Made by a program: the position numbers and the translations under genes | In this document: piece by piece, positions 1 to 5,567 of the stretch | Layout: each line of letters begins with the position of its first letter | Position numbering within the stretch: position 1 is the first letter of the stretch | Notes under the pieces: generated by a model | What the model was told of the DNA's origin: nothing | Database searches by the model: none | What the model saw: the letters and a program-made list of their open reading frames with translations, nothing else | Source of the DNA: Deltaproteobacteria bacterium | GTDB lineage: Bacteria; Desulfobacterota; Desulfobacteria; Desulfobacterales; ETH-SRB1 | NCBI GenBank assembly: GCA_003647525.1 | Contig: QMMZ01000105.1 | Span: 1 to 6,881, forward strand | Length of the DNA: 6,881 bases | Direction: 5' to 3'

Positions 1-17
1 CTCCACATTTGTTATAC
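1..17 (-). other. Partial integron attC site (R'' end), cut by window edge
   Basis: Read on the - strand, the end of the 90-aa gene runs into GTATAAC (11-17), with the TAA stop codon (12-14) inside it. This is the same arrangement as at the complete attC at 298-390, where the stop of the upstream cassette gene lies inside TTATAAC. GTATAAC is also the exact complement of GTTATAC, the 5' boundary of this same cassette (298-304), as expected for the R''/R' pair of one excised circle. The rest of the site lies outside the window, so the L boxes and the hairpin cannot be checked. Confidence 0.6.
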
Positions 18-284
18 ATTCTGGTATGTTTTATCTACATCTTCCAAAAATTCAGATATATAAATGCGCAATTCGTCTAATTTATCTTTATCTGCCAATG
101 AATCTTTTTTTGCCACGATATTTAAGCAAGACTCAACATCATTTCTCAAATCTTTTGCAGTAAACATACATACGCAACAAATATCGAAAAGAGCATTATC
201 TCTTGTTTCTATTTCATCATCTTGAGCAAACCAATAAGTGTACCAATGCCCGCTACCTCTACTTCCCCATCTGCTATAGCTCAT
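12..284 (-). CDS. Small cassette-borne protein of unknown function (90 aa)
   Basis: I do not recognise the family and assign no function. The ATG at 282-284 is preferred over an upstream in-frame TTG (309-311), because AGGGA (complement of 293-297) lies 8 nt before it and because the TTG would sit inside the attC site. The protein starts MSYSRWGSRGSGHWYTYW, a stretch rich in Trp, Tyr, Ser and Gly. A cysteine cluster CCVC follows at residues 36-39, with another Cys at 53, and the C-terminal half (about 42-88) is charged and probably helical. There is no signal peptide or obvious membrane segment. The stop codon TAA is embedded in the R'' box of a following attC. The gene is carried on a mobile cassette directly downstream of the DUF4238 cassette on the same strand, so both would depend on an outside promoter unless they carry their own. 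Small soluble proteins of unknown function are usual cassette cargo. Confidence 0.8.
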   Translation of the reverse strand: MSYSRWGSRGSGHWYTYWFAQDDEIETRDNALFDICCVCMFTAKDLRNDVESCLNIVAKKDSLADKDKLDELRIYISEFLEDVDKTYQNV

Positions 285-297
285 ATTATCTTTCCCT

Positions 298-390
298 GTA
301 TAACGTTTCAACTAACTTGCCAGGGATGCTCTCGGCGTAGCGACAGCGAAGCCGAGAGTATTCCTGGTCAAGTTGAGTGCATGGTTATAA
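298..390 (-). other. attC: Integron attC recombination site (complete, 93 bp)
   Basis: Read on the - strand, the site begins with R'' TTATAAC (384-390) and ends with R' GTTATAC (298-304), with recombination expected between G304 and T303. Between them lie L'' (363-376) and L' (308-324). Bases 314-324 pair with 363-374 over 11 bp, leaving one extrahelical base at 368 in the L'' arm, a hallmark of attC single-strand folding. An inner 8-bp perfect stem (CTCTCGGC at 329-336 with its complement at 351-358) closes a 14-nt terminal loop. The length lies within the known attC range. The site sits exactly between two genes on the same strand, ends the DUF4238 gene with its stop codon inside R'', and is followed 14 nt later by the next start codon. 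A rho-independent terminator is less likely because no T tract follows either arm. Confidence 0.88.
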
Positions 391-1255
391 AAAAGTATCT
401 AATGCCTTACCGTACTTAAAACAAGCTATATCTTTTATAGGGCTTAAGGAATAAACATATTTAGGCTGTAGCATAAGCAAGCGCATATTAAATGTAATTA
501 TCAATCTCTTTATAAGGTCTTCGTCAAATTGGAAATCAGGTAAAGCACATATCCATAACGTTTGGGGACTCAAAGACATTTCTATAAATGATATTGAAGT
601 AGAATGGGATTTCGAGACTTCTATAATTACAGGAAGATTCGATGTAAAAAATTCAAAAGGATCATGTGTCTTAACAATTTGCCAATTTTGAACAAATTGA
701 TCATTTAATGAAAGAGTATCTTTTAAGAAGTCATACAATCTTATTCGAGGATAGTTGTAATTAAACTCTGATTTTTTAAAAAATTTATACGCATGCTCCC
801 ATCTGTCTTGCTTTCCCCATTTTTCAATACAATCATTAACAACATCTTGAAGAATCTGTTCTCCTTCATTTTCTATGGTATTAATTCTTTGAGGATTCCG
901 CTCAAATAATAAAAGAACAAAATTTAACCATGTTTTCTTTTCTTCAAGTGATAAACCAATTACTCCGTTGGTTATCATTTTTTTTAGTACCTTAGAAGCA
1001 TCTGTATCCAAGTTGACTAGTTTCTGCTCAACAATATATTTATCATCATCTTTTATCCCTGAGAAGTCCTTTGATTTTAAAGTATTTAAATTTGGTTCAT
1101 ACCCTGTATTTTTTGGCGCTATTCTTCCCCCTACAACTTTTTCATCAATTTTTTTATAATACCATAATTTTTTATCTTTTCCGCTAATCCATGAATTTAA
1201 ATAAAAAACGGGGACATAATGATGATCGATGGGATTATTTTTCATATTTTTATAA
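304..1255 (-). mobile_element. Integron gene cassette 1 (DUF4238 gene plus attC)
   Basis: This 952-bp cassette is defined by G^TTATAA at its 5' side (1250-1256 on the - strand) and by the G of the attC R' box at 304. Its own attC R'' is TTATAAC, the exact complement of GTTATAA at its 5' boundary, although the R' it currently abuts is GTTATAC from the next cassette. That mismatch is expected when a circular cassette integrates, and it fixes both boundaries independently. The start codon lies 5 nt inside the cassette, so there is almost no room for a promoter or Shine-Dalgarno sequence. Base composition is markedly more AT-rich than the neighbouring ATPase operon. Confidence 0.75.
385..1245 (-). 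CDS. DUF4238-family protein (286 aa), integron cassette cargo
   Basis: The N-terminus carries the signature of the DUF4238 family, HHYVPVFYL at residues 8-16. Two further stretches fit the family: FERNPQRI (114-121), with an Arg-Pro context, and FFTSNLPVI (199-207), resembling the family's F-TSD-P-V motif. Residues 82-150 look mainly helical, and the C-terminal part (200-260) alternates strands and helices. There is no signal peptide or membrane segment, so the protein is probably cytoplasmic. The family is widespread in bacterial accessory DNA and its biochemical role is not established; no function is assigned here. The ATG at 1243-1245 lies only 5 nt inside the cassette boundary and has no clear Shine-Dalgarno sequence. 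The TAA stop (385-387) is part of the attC R'' box. The length is ordinary for the family and the gene appears intact. Confidence 0.88.
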   Translation of the reverse strand: MKNNPIDHHYVPVFYLNSWISGKDKKLWYYKKIDEKVVGGRIAPKNTGYEPNLNTLKSKDFSGIKDDDKYIVEQKLVNLDTDASKVLKKMITNGVIGLSLEEKKTWLNFVLLLFERNPQRINTIENEGEQILQDVVNDCIEKWGKQDRWEHAYKFFKKSEFNYNYPRIRLYDFLKDTLSLNDQFVQNWQIVKTHDPFEFFTSNLPVIIEVSKSHSTSISFIEMSLSPQTLWICALPDFQFDEDLIKRLIITFNMRLLMLQPKYVYSLSPIKDIACFKYGKALDTFL

Positions 1256-1302
1256 CAAGTAATTATATACTTCCCAATAACATTACTTTTGTGATGTTAT
1301 TT
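1250..1302 (-). other. 5' boundary of the cassette array: attI-like, secondary or degenerate attC site
   Basis: On the - strand, GTTATAA (1250-1256) forms the R'-type boundary of cassette 1. Directly beyond it are nested inverted repeats: AAGTAAT (1257-1263) pairs with ATTACTT (1282-1288), and GTTAT (1296-1300) pairs with ATAAC (1251-1255). The arrangement superficially resembles an attC of about 53 bp, but it lacks a normal L'/R' spacer and an extrahelical base. A competing hairpin, AATAACAT (1276-1283) with ATGTTATT (1294-1301), uses the same bases. It may be an attI, a decayed attC, or a non-canonical target into which the cassette inserted. Confidence 0.4.
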
Positions 1303-1412
1303 GTCTCAATGTTTGGTGTAGCTTGCGAGTGAGATTCCACAACATACCTGAAAAGCGCTCAAGGGGTGTCTATTAAAGTCGTAGAATTTTGGTTTGGACG
1401 ATAGCTTTTCGC

Positions 1413-2651
1413 TTACCCGCCTAAGACTACTTTCTGATGGGCCAGATCCAGGTGGTTTACCATGGCCTTTATTTTCAACCGGGCCTCACGATCACCTTTT
1501 TCTGCCAGGATTTTTGCCATCTCTTCCTGTATTTCGGTCTCCGGCGGTTTCCAGCCATATGCTTTGGCGTGGAAATGGATCAGTTTTTCAGACACGGTTT
1601 CCCATTCTTTGCTTGATAGATCGTGCAGGCGATAAATGTTTAAATTCTGCCAGGACTCAGCGTAATTTTCTTCAAAATAGGGGAATTCCTGTTCATTGCG
1701 AAGATATACACGGTCGTAGTCTTCCCCCTGAACCCGCGTAAAGAAGTCGTCGGTAAAGGCGAAAATGGGATAGAGTCCGGGCAGAGGAGAGGCAGACGAA
1801 AAGAATTGATTCAAAATAGTGTAGCTTTTCCGGCGCACGTTGATGCGCAACTGGGCAATGGATTCACCTTCATCAAACAGCAGAACCCAGCCTTTAAACC
1901 CTGTTTTTTGAAACATGGCTGACAGGCCGCATATTGCCTTAAAATATGGTTCCCATCCTTTGCAGACCAGGGATGCGTCTTTGTAAAATGGAACCTGTCG
2001 GTACTTCATGGCATGACGGAGACGAAACACGGGCAGGCTGTTTCCGTTCAGGGCATTGGCAAGGAGCCATGGAAACTCGCGGGGCCGGAATGTGATATGT
2101 TTTTTCAAGCCTTTTTGCCGGTTGGAAAGCGGTATGTTATCCTGCGCCATGGCCGTTAAAATGGCTTTGAAAAAATGAGGCATGGATTCCGGGATGATGT
2201 CCAGCGGCCCGGCGCTGTTATTTTTCCAGGATATTTTTTGTTTGCCGGTCAGGTCTTTCCACCATTTTACCAGGGATGACTCGCTATCCGGAAAAGAAAT
2301 TTGACTTACCAGGGCATGGTAAACCTGCCGGAAGTCATAAAACGGAATTTCCCTGGGATCAAGGTTGATCTGACTAATAACGAACCCCTGTGCCAGGGCC
2401 CGTTGACGAATATAGGTAAGACTATGGGATTTACCCTGGCCATAGGCGCCGCAGACACAAAGATGAGTGGATTCATTTTTCTCCAGGGTTTTAACGCCGT
2501 GGTCAAATATACTGTTTAATTGCGCTTCATGGGCAGTTAACAGCCTGACACCAAAGGGATCGAAAAGCCCCTCCCGCAAGCGTTCCACCGCCCGTCTGAG
2601 TTTGAAATTGCCGGCGCTTTCCAGCAACTGGATAAAATTGGCCTTATCCAT
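1413..2651 (-). CDS. BREX/BrxD-like P-loop ATPase, DUF2791 type (second copy, 412 aa)
   Basis: This is the third gene of the operon. A P-loop GAYGQGKSH lies at residues 68-76 and a Walker B strand GWVLLFDEGE at 254-263 (Asp260, Glu261). The N-terminal helix RRAVERLREGLFDPFGVRLL (19-38) and the post-Walker A segment (about 95-118, ending in VYHALVSQI) align by eye with the neighbouring 430-aa ATPase, so the two are paralogues that have diverged widely. The layout fits the BREX ATP-binding domain family (DUF2791), to which BrxD belongs; BrxD is a cytoplasmic DNA-associated ATPase in some BREX types. The longer insert between the Walker motifs (about 120-250) is basic and aromatic. ATG at 2649-2651 follows the previous stop by 3 bp, with only a weak GGGAT-type ribosome site, so translation is probably coupled. 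The C-terminus ends in helices (342-404). Partner and substrate are unknown. Confidence 0.85.
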   Translation of the reverse strand: MDKANFIQLLESAGNFKLRRAVERLREGLFDPFGVRLLTAHEAQLNSIFDHGVKTLEKNESTHLCVCGAYGQGKSHSLTYIRQRALAQGFVISQINLDPREIPFYDFRQVYHALVSQISFPDSESSLVKWWKDLTGKQKISWKNNSAGPLDIIPESMPHFFKAILTAMAQDNIPLSNRQKGLKKHITFRPREFPWLLANALNGNSLPVFRLRHAMKYRQVPFYKDASLVCKGWEPYFKAICGLSAMFQKTGFKGWVLLFDEGESIAQLRINVRRKSYTILNQFFSSASPLPGLYPIFAFTDDFFTRVQGEDYDRVYLRNEQEFPYFEENYAESWQNLNIYRLHDLSSKEWETVSEKLIHFHAKAYGWKPPETEIQEEMAKILAEKGDREARLKIKAMVNHLDLAHQKVVLGG

Positions 2652-2654
2652 TGG

Positions 2655-3947
2655 TTACTTATCCCAACTGGGTTGCAGTTGTTCCATCTTCTCTTGTTCC
2701 ATTTCTTGCTGACTGGAAACGATATGCTCGGTAAGATCAAGTGTCTCTGCCGGATCTTTGCCTTGTTCGGCCATATCCAGGATTCGAATGACCTGTTTGA
2801 CAAAAAGCCGTACCTCGCTCAAGAGCCCCATCTTCTCCTGATTTTTACAGATATCCTCAAGAAGCTTGTCCGGCACAGACTCTGCAGCGTTCCAACGATA
2901 AGATATCTCGTGAATACGACGCAATGACTGCCCCAGATCGACCAACTCTCCGGATTTCAACGGCGTTCGATGCAGATCAATCAAAACCCCGCGATAATTC
3001 AGGCGCTTCTGCTGACCGATGGAACGGACACGGCTCCATAACGCATCGTAGGATTTAAATCCCTTTTCAGACAGCAATACGTCCGGGATAATGGAAAAAA
3101 AGATATGGAAATACTCAGCCTGTTCGGTATTGTCTATCAGCAGCCGCACGTTCTCGTAAGCTGCGTTGCGCACTGAGGCTGACTGGGCGATGACCGTCTC
3201 CAGTTCATCTAACAGCAGAATAAATCCTTTATAGTTCAGATAACGCAAAAAGGCATTCAGGGAATTTAGCATCTGCTTGCTGTTGGCCTTGTTCACTACT
3301 TCAAAAATTCCGAAGGGCTTAAGTTCCCGTTTGGTTGCTTTGCCTGCCTCGAACCAGTGGAAGATGATCTCCCGGTTTGCGGTGCGATCTTCTTTATGTT
3401 CTCCTTCCATTAATGGCAAGAAACGATTATGCGCCAGGGCCACAAGCGCATTGGCAAAATTTACGTTCATGCCCGGCAAATTACGTAAGGTTTCGGCCAG
3501 ATCAGCAATTTGCTCTGTTGAAGGAGGAGTGTCATTTTGAACCAGACTGTCCAGCCATTGGCTCAGGAGATTTCGAATTCCAATGCCCTCAAAACGTCCG
3601 CGAAGCTGACGCGTAATAGATTGATAGACGGCTTCAAATTTGTGAATAGGCACTTCCCGTGTCAACACGACAAAAGAGACGGCAAACCCCTGTTGCAACG
3701 CAAGATGACGAATTATTGACATAAAATGAGTCTTGCCGTCACCGTAATCACCACTGAGAAAGCGGACTTTGGCCCCGCCTTCGGCAATATAATTTTTCAG
3801 ATCATCCTCAATAAAAGTGAGCCAGTTATCGCGGCCGACAGTAAAAAAAGGCACATAATCGGCCGGCACGCTCCCTTTTCGAAGTTCTTCAATAATTGAT
3901 CTGGCCTGAAATGGTTCTAACTGATCAATTTCTTTCATAGGTATCAT
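2655..3947 (-). CDS. BREX/BrxD-like P-loop ATPase, DUF2791 type (first copy, 430 aa)
   Basis: The N-terminus ARSIIEELRKGSVPADYV (15-32) is the characteristic lead-in of DUF2791/BrxD-type ATPases. It is followed by the P-loop GDYGDGKTH (66-74), a strand-helix with TREVPIHKFEAVYQ (96-109), and the Walker B strand GFILLLDELE (241-250; Asp247, Glu248). A run with several Arg residues (306-319) could supply an arginine finger, which is an inference. The C-terminal tail (about 405-425) is Gln/Glu/Met-rich and probably helical. The ATG at 3945-3947 overlaps the preceding gene's TGA as ATGA and has GGAG (complement of 3956-3959) 8 nt upstream; this favours it over a second ATG three codons later. The length is close to that of BrxD proteins. 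No BREX core genes (pglZ, pglX/brxX, brxC, brxL) are in the window, so the gene name brxD is not assigned. It most likely works as a hetero-oligomer with the next gene's product. Confidence 0.9.
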   Translation of the reverse strand: MIPMKEIDQLEPFQARSIIEELRKGSVPADYVPFFTVGRDNWLTFIEDDLKNYIAEGGAKVRFLSGDYGDGKTHFMSIIRHLALQQGFAVSFVVLTREVPIHKFEAVYQSITRQLRGRFEGIGIRNLLSQWLDSLVQNDTPPSTEQIADLAETLRNLPGMNVNFANALVALAHNRFLPLMEGEHKEDRTANREIIFHWFEAGKATKRELKPFGIFEVVNKANSKQMLNSLNAFLRYLNYKGFILLLDELETVIAQSASVRNAAYENVRLLIDNTEQAEYFHIFFSIIPDVLLSEKGFKSYDALWSRVRSIGQQKRLNYRGVLIDLHRTPLKSGELVDLGQSLRRIHEISYRWNAAESVPDKLLEDICKNQEKMGLLSEVRLFVKQVIRILDMAEQGKDPAETLDLTEHIVSSQQEMEQEKMEQLQPSWDK

Positions 3948-4783
3948 GTTTCATTCTCCAGAAACGAAATTCCTGAAATCTGCCGACGTTCGCCATTGCT
4001 GTCAATAAGCCAGAGGGAATAATTACGCCCCGGATCCAGCCTCAACTTCTTGCCGTTCGAAGCTCCGCCGATACCGGCCTCGAAATAACGCCATAGATCC
4101 ACACCAAACTGTTCCAGGCTGTAGCCCCGGAACTTGGCCTTATCCATATTGGTGAAAAACGTTTTGCTTTGCAGGGAAATCACATATTTTAGATAAAACT
4201 GTTGAATGGGAACCGGATTACCCGGGGAAATATTATCCATTTTGCTGATTTCGGCATACGTCTCGTAGAGGCCGTCAATAAACTTTCGAGGATCAAAAGG
4301 CCGGTCATAAAGTTGTTTTTTTACACGAAGGGCGGCAGTAACGATACGACGTGGATCAATGGATTTCAGTATCTTCTTGTTGATGGTGGTAATACGTTTG
4401 CTGAAAGCAATCTCCCCGTCAATGCCTTTAAGCACGCTGAAACGGGGAAAATCAATTTCAACAGGCAGCCCTGCTTCTTCTGCCAGCCGGTTAAGGTCTT
4501 CGATAAATTCCAGCCGGTATCTTTCCACCTGTTCCCTGGCGTATTCCCGCAAGCTGTCAAAGACAGGTTTACAGTCAGTCAATGCCTCTTCCTGTTCCAC
4601 GTTTTCAGCCATTTTTGTACGAAGCAGTTCATCCAACTGGAGAAAATCATCTCGCATTGCACAGCGGATACACTGCTTTAAAAAATCGGCCAGGCGTTGA
4701 CCGCGATTCAACTCCTGCTGGAATGGACGAAGTATCCCCTTCAATTCTTCCTCGGTGTTTTGTAAAAAAGATTCTTTATTCAT
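3944..4783 (-). CDS. Unrecognised helical protein, first gene of the paired-ATPase operon (279 aa)
   Basis: I do not recognise the family. Residues 3-105 are strongly charged and probably helical, with heptad-like spacing (about 45-62 and 76-105) that could form a coiled coil. The middle (about 125-180) is basic, including SKRITTINKKILK and ALRVKKQLYDRPFDPRK, and could contact nucleic acid. The C-terminal 60 residues switch to a strand-rich pattern: GKKLRLDPGRNYSLWLIDSN, then GERRQISGISFLEN. There is no Walker motif, nuclease signature, membrane segment or signal peptide. The ATG at 4781-4783 has no strong Shine-Dalgarno sequence. The gene overlaps the following ATPase by ATGA, so the two are translationally coupled and probably act in one complex. 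Only 10 bp separates its start from a MITE-like terminal repeat, so its promoter may lie in repeat DNA. It could be an adaptor or effector-binding subunit for the ATPases, but nothing visible proves this. Confidence 0.8.
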   Translation of the reverse strand: MNKESFLQNTEEELKGILRPFQQELNRGQRLADFLKQCIRCAMRDDFLQLDELLRTKMAENVEQEEALTDCKPVFDSLREYAREQVERYRLEFIEDLNRLAEEAGLPVEIDFPRFSVLKGIDGEIAFSKRITTINKKILKSIDPRRIVTAALRVKKQLYDRPFDPRKFIDGLYETYAEISKMDNISPGNPVPIQQFYLKYVISLQSKTFFTNMDKAKFRGYSLEQFGVDLWRYFEAGIGGASNGKKLRLDPGRNYSLWLIDSNGERRQISGISFLENET

Positions 4784-4793
4784 TGTTTTTATA

Positions 4794-4809
4794 GCTCACT
4801 CAAAAATAA
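4794..4809. repeat. Extra partial copy of the MITE terminal repeat
   Basis: GCTCACTCAAAAATAA matches 14 of 16 bases of GTTCGCTCAAAAATAA (4836-4851), the left end of the adjacent element, in the same orientation and 42 bp away. It lies 10 bp from the start codon of the - strand operon. It may be the remnant of an earlier insertion or a duplicated end. Confidence 0.45.
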
Positions 4810-4832
4810 AAGGATGTAAAAAATTGATCTTT

Positions 4833-4991
4833 AGGGTTCGCTCAAAAATAAGTTTACTTTTTAGGGTGTCGAGGCACCCGCATGACAAGGCGCGAGGAGG
4901 GCGAATAGCTGGCCTATTTAACCGACGAGCAACGCAGTCATGCGGGATGAATCGGCTCAATAAAATGTGAAGTTATTTTTGAGCGAGCCCT
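4833..4991. mobile_element. MITE-like element with 19-bp terminal inverted repeats (about 159 bp)
   Basis: AGGGTTCGCTCAAAAATAA (4833-4851) faces TTATTTTTGAGCGAGCCCT (4973-4991), which are inverted repeats with one mismatch in 19; weaker complementarity continues inward for about ten more bases. Inside, CCCGCATGAC (4877-4886) pairs perfectly with GTCATGCGGG (4937-4946), and smaller stems GGGTG/CACCC (4864-4868 and 4875-4879) and AATAG/CTATT fill the ends and centre. The element is too short to code for a transposase. The interior is GC-rich compared with its flanks, which suggests an inserted piece. No clear target-site duplication is visible. It could instead be a palindromic dispersed repeat of another kind. 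Confidence 0.55.
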
Positions 4992-5066
4992 TAGCCTTCA
5001 ATCATGAAGGGGGCGATTCACCAAAATAATCTCTGATAAAGAGGAGACTTTTTAATTTTAATTATT

Positions 5067-5138
5067 AGCCACTGACCCACACGGACACACACTGATTTTC
5101 ATTATTTTATTTGTGCCTGTCTGTGTGGGTCTGTGGCT
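5067..5138. repeat. Long inverted repeat / hairpin (two 21-bp arms)
   Basis: The arms at 5067-5087 and 5118-5138 are complementary at 19 of 21 positions, with a 30-nt AT-rich centre. The arm core GACCCACAC recurs as GTGTGGGTC. Such GCCAC-GACCCACAC sequences look like members of a dispersed palindromic repeat family. No T tract follows directly, so a dedicated terminator is not favoured, although the RNA hairpin would be stable. Confidence 0.55.
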
Positions 5139-5228
5139 GAATATAGATAAATGGAAATTCCTATACTATAAAATATATTTATCATATGAATCATCATGAA
5201 ACAACTGAAAAATAACATCTTGATTAAC

Positions 5229-5277
5229 GCCCTTATTCCATCATAGGGCACGCTAAGCACGAACGTCCCACCCTATG
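5229..5277. repeat. Small REP-like palindromic sequence
   Basis: CATAGGG (5242-5248) pairs with CCCTATG (5271-5277) across a 22-nt interval. An alternative pairing, GCCCT (5229-5233) with AGGGC (5245-5249), competes for the same bases. The GC-rich sequence stands out from its AT-rich flanks, which suggests a dispersed REP-like unit, but with one copy visible this is tentative. Confidence 0.3.
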
Positions 5278-5282
5278 TTTTA

Positions 5283-5477
5283 ACAGCAATTCTAATTATG
5301 AGTTTAGCTCAGCTTCATAAGGAAGCTTCAGACATTTTCAGACTCCATCAAATTTTGCTGCAAATCGATAACTATTTACTTCTCTCTATTTCGCCGACAT
5401 ACATTTTGAATTTGCTTGATAAATGACCCAAGACAGCTATCATTAGCTAAATTTAGATTCAAAATGAGAATTGCTGT
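5283..5477. repeat. 195-bp segment bounded by 11-bp perfect inverted repeats
   Basis: ACAGCAATTCT (5283-5293) and AGAATTGCTGT (5467-5477) are perfect inverted repeats, and the match continues inward imperfectly for about 15 more bases (ATTATGAGT-TA against ATTTTGAAT-TA). The interior has no convincing ORF. Terminal inverted repeats around a short noncoding core suggest a MITE or an internally deleted insertion sequence. No target-site duplication is evident. The right end lies 16 bp before the putative ffh -35 box. Confidence 0.4.
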
Positions 5478-5493
5478 AATGGATTATTTTTGC

Positions 5494-5522
5494 TTGACAT
5501 AACATTGGATAGATATTAATTT
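5494..5522 (+). promoter_or_regulatory. Probable sigma-70 promoter for ffh
   Basis: A perfect -35 TTGACA (5494-5499) is followed after 17 bp by TAATTT (5517-5522); TTAATT one base earlier is an alternative -10. The -10 match is only partial. Transcription would begin near 5530 and give an untranslated leader of about 115 nt containing the palindromic region before ffh. Confidence 0.4.
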
Positions 5523-5567
5523 CAACTCTTTTAGAGAATTGATGATAATGTTATTTGGGTGGTTAAA

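Larger units (their letters stand above)
1..303 (-). mobile_element. Integron gene cassette 2 (partial)
   Basis: On the - strand this cassette would begin at the TTATAC that follows the G of the R' box (G^TTATAC, 298-304). It contains a Shine-Dalgarno sequence, a 90-aa gene and the beginning of its own attC at 1-17. The compact layout is typical of integron cassettes: the start codon lies 14 nt after R', there is a single gene, and the stop codon lies in the next R''. The cassette is AT-rich like cassette 1 and unlike the ATPase operon. Its distal end is outside the window. Confidence 0.65.

Noticed and set aside
308..376. The hairpin between the two left genes as a rho-independent terminator
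   Set aside because: There is no T tract after either arm, and the R''/L''/L'/R' layout with an extrahelical base fits an attC much better.
1350..1410. GAAAAGC / GCTTTTC inverted repeat downstream of the ATPase operon
   Set aside because: The 7-bp arms are separated by 47 nt with no T tract, which is within what chance would produce.
1394..1741. A 115-codon open frame on the + strand
   Set aside because: It lies opposite the 3' end of the second ATPase; the product is low-complexity, rich in Pro/Leu/Ser, and resembles no protein family.
1413..3947. Calling the locus a BREX system and the genes brxD
   Set aside because: Only the ATPase family is shared. None of the defining BREX genes is in the window, and two ATPase copies in tandem do not fit a standard BREX layout.
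4202..4681. A 159-codon open frame on the + strand
   Set aside because: It lies wholly opposite the 279-aa gene, has no family features or ribosome site, and is explained as an antisense shadow of an operon with clear ATGA coupling.
4995..5010. CCTTCA-ATCA-TGAAGG hairpin as a terminator
   Set aside because: The stem is only 6 bp, is not followed by a T tract, and lies downstream of no gene on either strand.
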